A stretch of DNA of 32,236 nucleotides from Micropruina sp. GTDB lineage: Bacteria > Actinomycetota > Actinomycetes > Propionibacteriales > Propionibacteriaceae. The DNA lies in NCBI RefSeq assembly GCF_027492755.1, contig NZ_JAPUED010000204.1, positions 1 through 32,236 on the forward strand. Reading direction: 5' to 3'. Positions 30,782 through 32,236 of this stretch are shown here, one piece after another (positions within the stretch are counted from its first letter, which is position 1; every line of letters begins with the position of its first letter). A program made the position numbers and the translations under genes. The notes beneath the pieces were generated by a model. It made no database searches. It was not told the origin of the DNA and saw only the letters and a program-made list of their open reading frames with translations.

Positions 30782-32007
30782 CGATGTACTCCTTGTCGGG
30801 GTTGGACGGGCAGCACGGCACGGACGACGAACCCGCCCAGGGCCAGCGGATGTGCTTCGAGCCGGCCGTCCATCGAGGTGACCCGCTCGGCCATGCCGCG
30901 CAGGCCGTGGCCGGGGGTGGTGTTGACCAGCTCAGGGCCGGGACCGTTGTCCACGATCTCGACCATGATCTCGGTCGCCCCGTAGGCCAGCGTGACCACC
31001 GCGGTCGCGGTCGGGCCGGCGTGCTTGAGGAAGTTGGTCAGCGCTTCCTGGACGACCCGGTAGATGGTCAGCTCCAGGGCGGGGGAGACCCGCGGCGGCT
31101 CGCCGTGCACGACCAGGGTGGCCCGGTCGGAAGCCCGGTGCACCAGATCGGGAATATCGGCCAGGGAGGGGGCGGGCTCCCAGTCGGCGCCGCGCCGCTC
31201 GGGCTCGGACCGCAGCACCCCGACGATCCGGCGCATCTCGCTGAGCGCTTCGCGCCCGGTGTCGGCGATGGTGTCCAGGGCGGTGATCGCGGCGTCCGGA
31301 CGCTTGGCGGCGAGCGCCCGGCCGCCCTCGGCCTGGACGATCATCACCGACAGCGAGTGGGCCACGATGTCGTGCAACTCGCGGGCGATGGTGGCCCGGG
31401 CCCGCGACTCGGCCAGCCGGGCCTGCTGCTCGCGTTCGGCCAGCAGCAGTTGGTAGCGCTCCTCGGCGGCGGCGATCCGGTCGGCGTGGGCGACGGTCGA
31501 CTCGCGCACCCGGCGTCCGATCGCATACGGGGTGACGATCAGGCCCAGGCAGACGAACGCCGCCAGCACGAACAGCACGATGCCGCGGGCGCTGATGCTG
31601 AGCCCTTCGGTGGCCGTTGCCCAGCGCAGCGGTCCGATCACCGACGCGAAGCCGCCGACCACCACCACCGACCGGGCCACCGGGCCATGCACCCAGCGGG
31701 CCACCGAGTAGGCGACGATCGGCAGCACCACCAGCGTCGCGGTGAAGGTGTTGACCACGATCACCTGGGCGATGCCGGCCACCGTGCAGCCGGCCAGCAT
31801 CAACAGCGGTGAGTGGCGGCGCAGCACCAACGGCAGCACCATCATCGTGAGAGTGGCCAGCAGCAACGGACGCGGGATCGAGTTCCAGTAGGAGTAGGGC
31901 GCGTACGGCAGCACCGTGACCATCATCATGGCGAGCGTGAGCATGCCGTCGAGCACCCAGTCGTGCCTGGTGGCACCGGGTGGGAAGAGCAGCTCACGCG
32001 GATCCAT
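30778..32007 (-). CDS. NarL/DesK-type sensor histidine kinase
   Basis: The protein has 409 residues. About five to six hydrophobic segments lie between residues 15 and 165, with little extracellular loop, suggesting that it senses the membrane or small hydrophobic signals. A short coiled region (AHADRIAAAEERYQLLLAER) leads to the HisKA_3 dimerisation helix with phospho-histidine H212 (ARELHDIVAHSLSVM). The HATPase domain contains ALTNFLKHA, VDNGPGPE and GHGLRGMAERV. The closest known architecture is the kinase paired with NarL-type regulators that often control ABC transporters. Codons are open upstream to 32133, but that part contains repeats. ATG 32007 lies seven bases after a TACTCT box and is the better start. 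Confidence 0.93.
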   Translation of the reverse strand: MDPRELLFPPGATRHDWVLDGMLTLAMMMVTVLPYAPYSYWNSIPRPLLLATLTMMVLPLVLRRHSPLLMLAGCTVAGIAQVIVVNTFTATLVVLPIVAYSVARWVHGPVARSVVVVGGFASVIGPLRWATATEGLSISARGIVLFVLAAFVCLGLIVTPYAIGRRVRESTVAHADRIAAAEERYQLLLAEREQQARLAESRARATIARELHDIVAHSLSVMIVQAEGGRALAAKRPDAAITALDTIADTGREALSEMRRIVGVLRSEPERRGADWEPAPSLADIPDLVHRASDRATLVVHGEPPRVSPALELTIYRVVQEALTNFLKHAGPTATAVVTLAYGATEIMVEIVDNGPGPELVNTTPGHGLRGMAERVTSMDGRLEAHPLALGGFVVRAVLPVQPRQGVHR

Positions 32008-32014
32008 CGCCCCA

Positions 32015-32020
32015 AGAGTA
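32015..32020 (-). promoter_or_regulatory. Leaderless-type -10 box of the two-component operon
   Basis: TACTCT on the minus strand lies seven bases before ATG 32007, and there is no clear ribosome site. Confidence 0.45.
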
Positions 32021-32056
32021 GGCGTCCGGGCACGTCGGCCGGCTTCACCGGTGCCC

Positions 32057-32133
32057 GTGGTACGCGGGGACGGTTCTTTTCGTTCCACTTCGATCGTGGG
32101 AGCGGCACGAAGGGACGGTTCTTTTCGTGCCAC
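32057..32133. repeat. Pair of REP-like hairpins with a shared 22-bp core
   Basis: GGGACGGTTCTTTTCGT occurs at 32067-32083 and 32112-32128, followed by KCCAC in both. Each copy can fold. GTGGTACG pairs with CGTTCCAC (32057-32064 and 32081-32088, one mismatch). GGCACGAA pairs perfectly with TTCGTGCC (32104-32111 and 32124-32131). Sequences like this recall REP elements mobilised by TnpA_REP-type transposases, but none is encoded here. Confidence 0.75.
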
Positions 32134-32201
32134 CGCTGCCGTCGGCGCGTCCTGGAACCGACCTCCCGGACTGGTGGTGGGCAGCTGTTGGATCAGGAAT
32201 C

Positions 32202-32207
32202 TAGCCT
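32202..32207 (+). promoter_or_regulatory. Leaderless-type -10 box before a gene at the window edge
   Basis: TAGCCT lies seven bases before GTG 32215, the same arrangement as at six other genes here. It is the main reason to propose a gene at the edge. Confidence 0.35.
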
Positions 32208-32214
32208 TGTCCCC

Positions 32215-32236
32215 GTGCGTACCCGGAGCGATCGGC
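32215..32236 (+). CDS. Possible start of a plus-strand gene (cut by window edge)
   Basis: Only GTG and six further codons (MRTRSDR) are visible, so no function can be given. The call rests on the spacing to the TAGCCT box and on its position divergent from the two-component operon. Confidence 0.3.

Noticed and set aside
32057..32133. Insertion sequence end
   Set aside because: No transposase, target duplication or long terminal repeat is visible. The hairpin pair fits REP-type repeats better.

Overview
The window is GC-rich, densely coded DNA from the chromosome of an actinobacterium. Coding strands favour G/C at third positions, stop/start overlaps (ATGA, TGATG, TAGTG) are frequent, and several genes seem to be transcribed leaderless from a TANNNT -10 box lying 6-7 nt before the start codon. 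The gene content fits Propionibacteriales or a neighbouring order, but this placement is an inference. I see no tRNA, rRNA, CRISPR array, transposase or phage gene. No stretch longer than 300 bases lacks a gene.

Region 1 (1-9163, plus strand). The 3' part of a NUDIX protein with an NrtR-like tail comes first. It is followed by a compact Tad (tight adherence, type IVc pilus) operon: an SAF-domain CpaB-like protein, a CpaE-like ATPase with a degenerate P-loop, the CpaF/TadA motor ATPase, TadB, TadC, a 58-residue Flp-like pilin, two TadE-like pseudopilins, and a large membrane protein with two LysM domains and a SARP/BTAD-like C-terminus. Almost every junction overlaps, so this is probably one transcript. 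No prepilin peptidase is present here.

Region 2 (9164-14216). On the minus strand lie a secreted EndoH-like GH18 endo-beta-N-acetylglucosaminidase with a His/Gly-rich linker, and a small isoprenylcysteine/phospholipid methyltransferase-like membrane protein. pdxH is on the plus strand. An APC-family amino-acid permease is translationally coupled to a tandem universal stress protein.

Region 3 (14217-22690). A GH13 branching-enzyme-like protein diverges from a lipoprotein that overlaps a membrane Ser/Thr kinase. An M20 dipeptidase converges on the kinase. Then come an unrecognised helical protein, a Tat-exported acetamidase/formamidase, and a TetR regulator divergent from a SnoaL-like protein across a well-formed palindromic operator.

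Region 4 (22691-32236). A rhodanese and an M3 oligopeptidase are followed by a very unusual 1054-residue protein that joins a tyrosinase type-3 copper domain to a von Willebrand A domain, Ig-like segments and a His-rich tail. thrC and a NarL/DesK-type two-component system are on the minus strand. The first bases of another gene may be visible at the right edge.

Two families of short palindromic repeats sit between genes. One (core GGTYGRGCTTGTCG and its complement) occurs at gene 3' ends in at least five places, and compensatory changes preserve its stem. The other is a pair of hairpins at 32057-32133. The best candidates for something undescribed are the tyrosinase-VWA-His-tail fusion and the stem-conserved repeat family.
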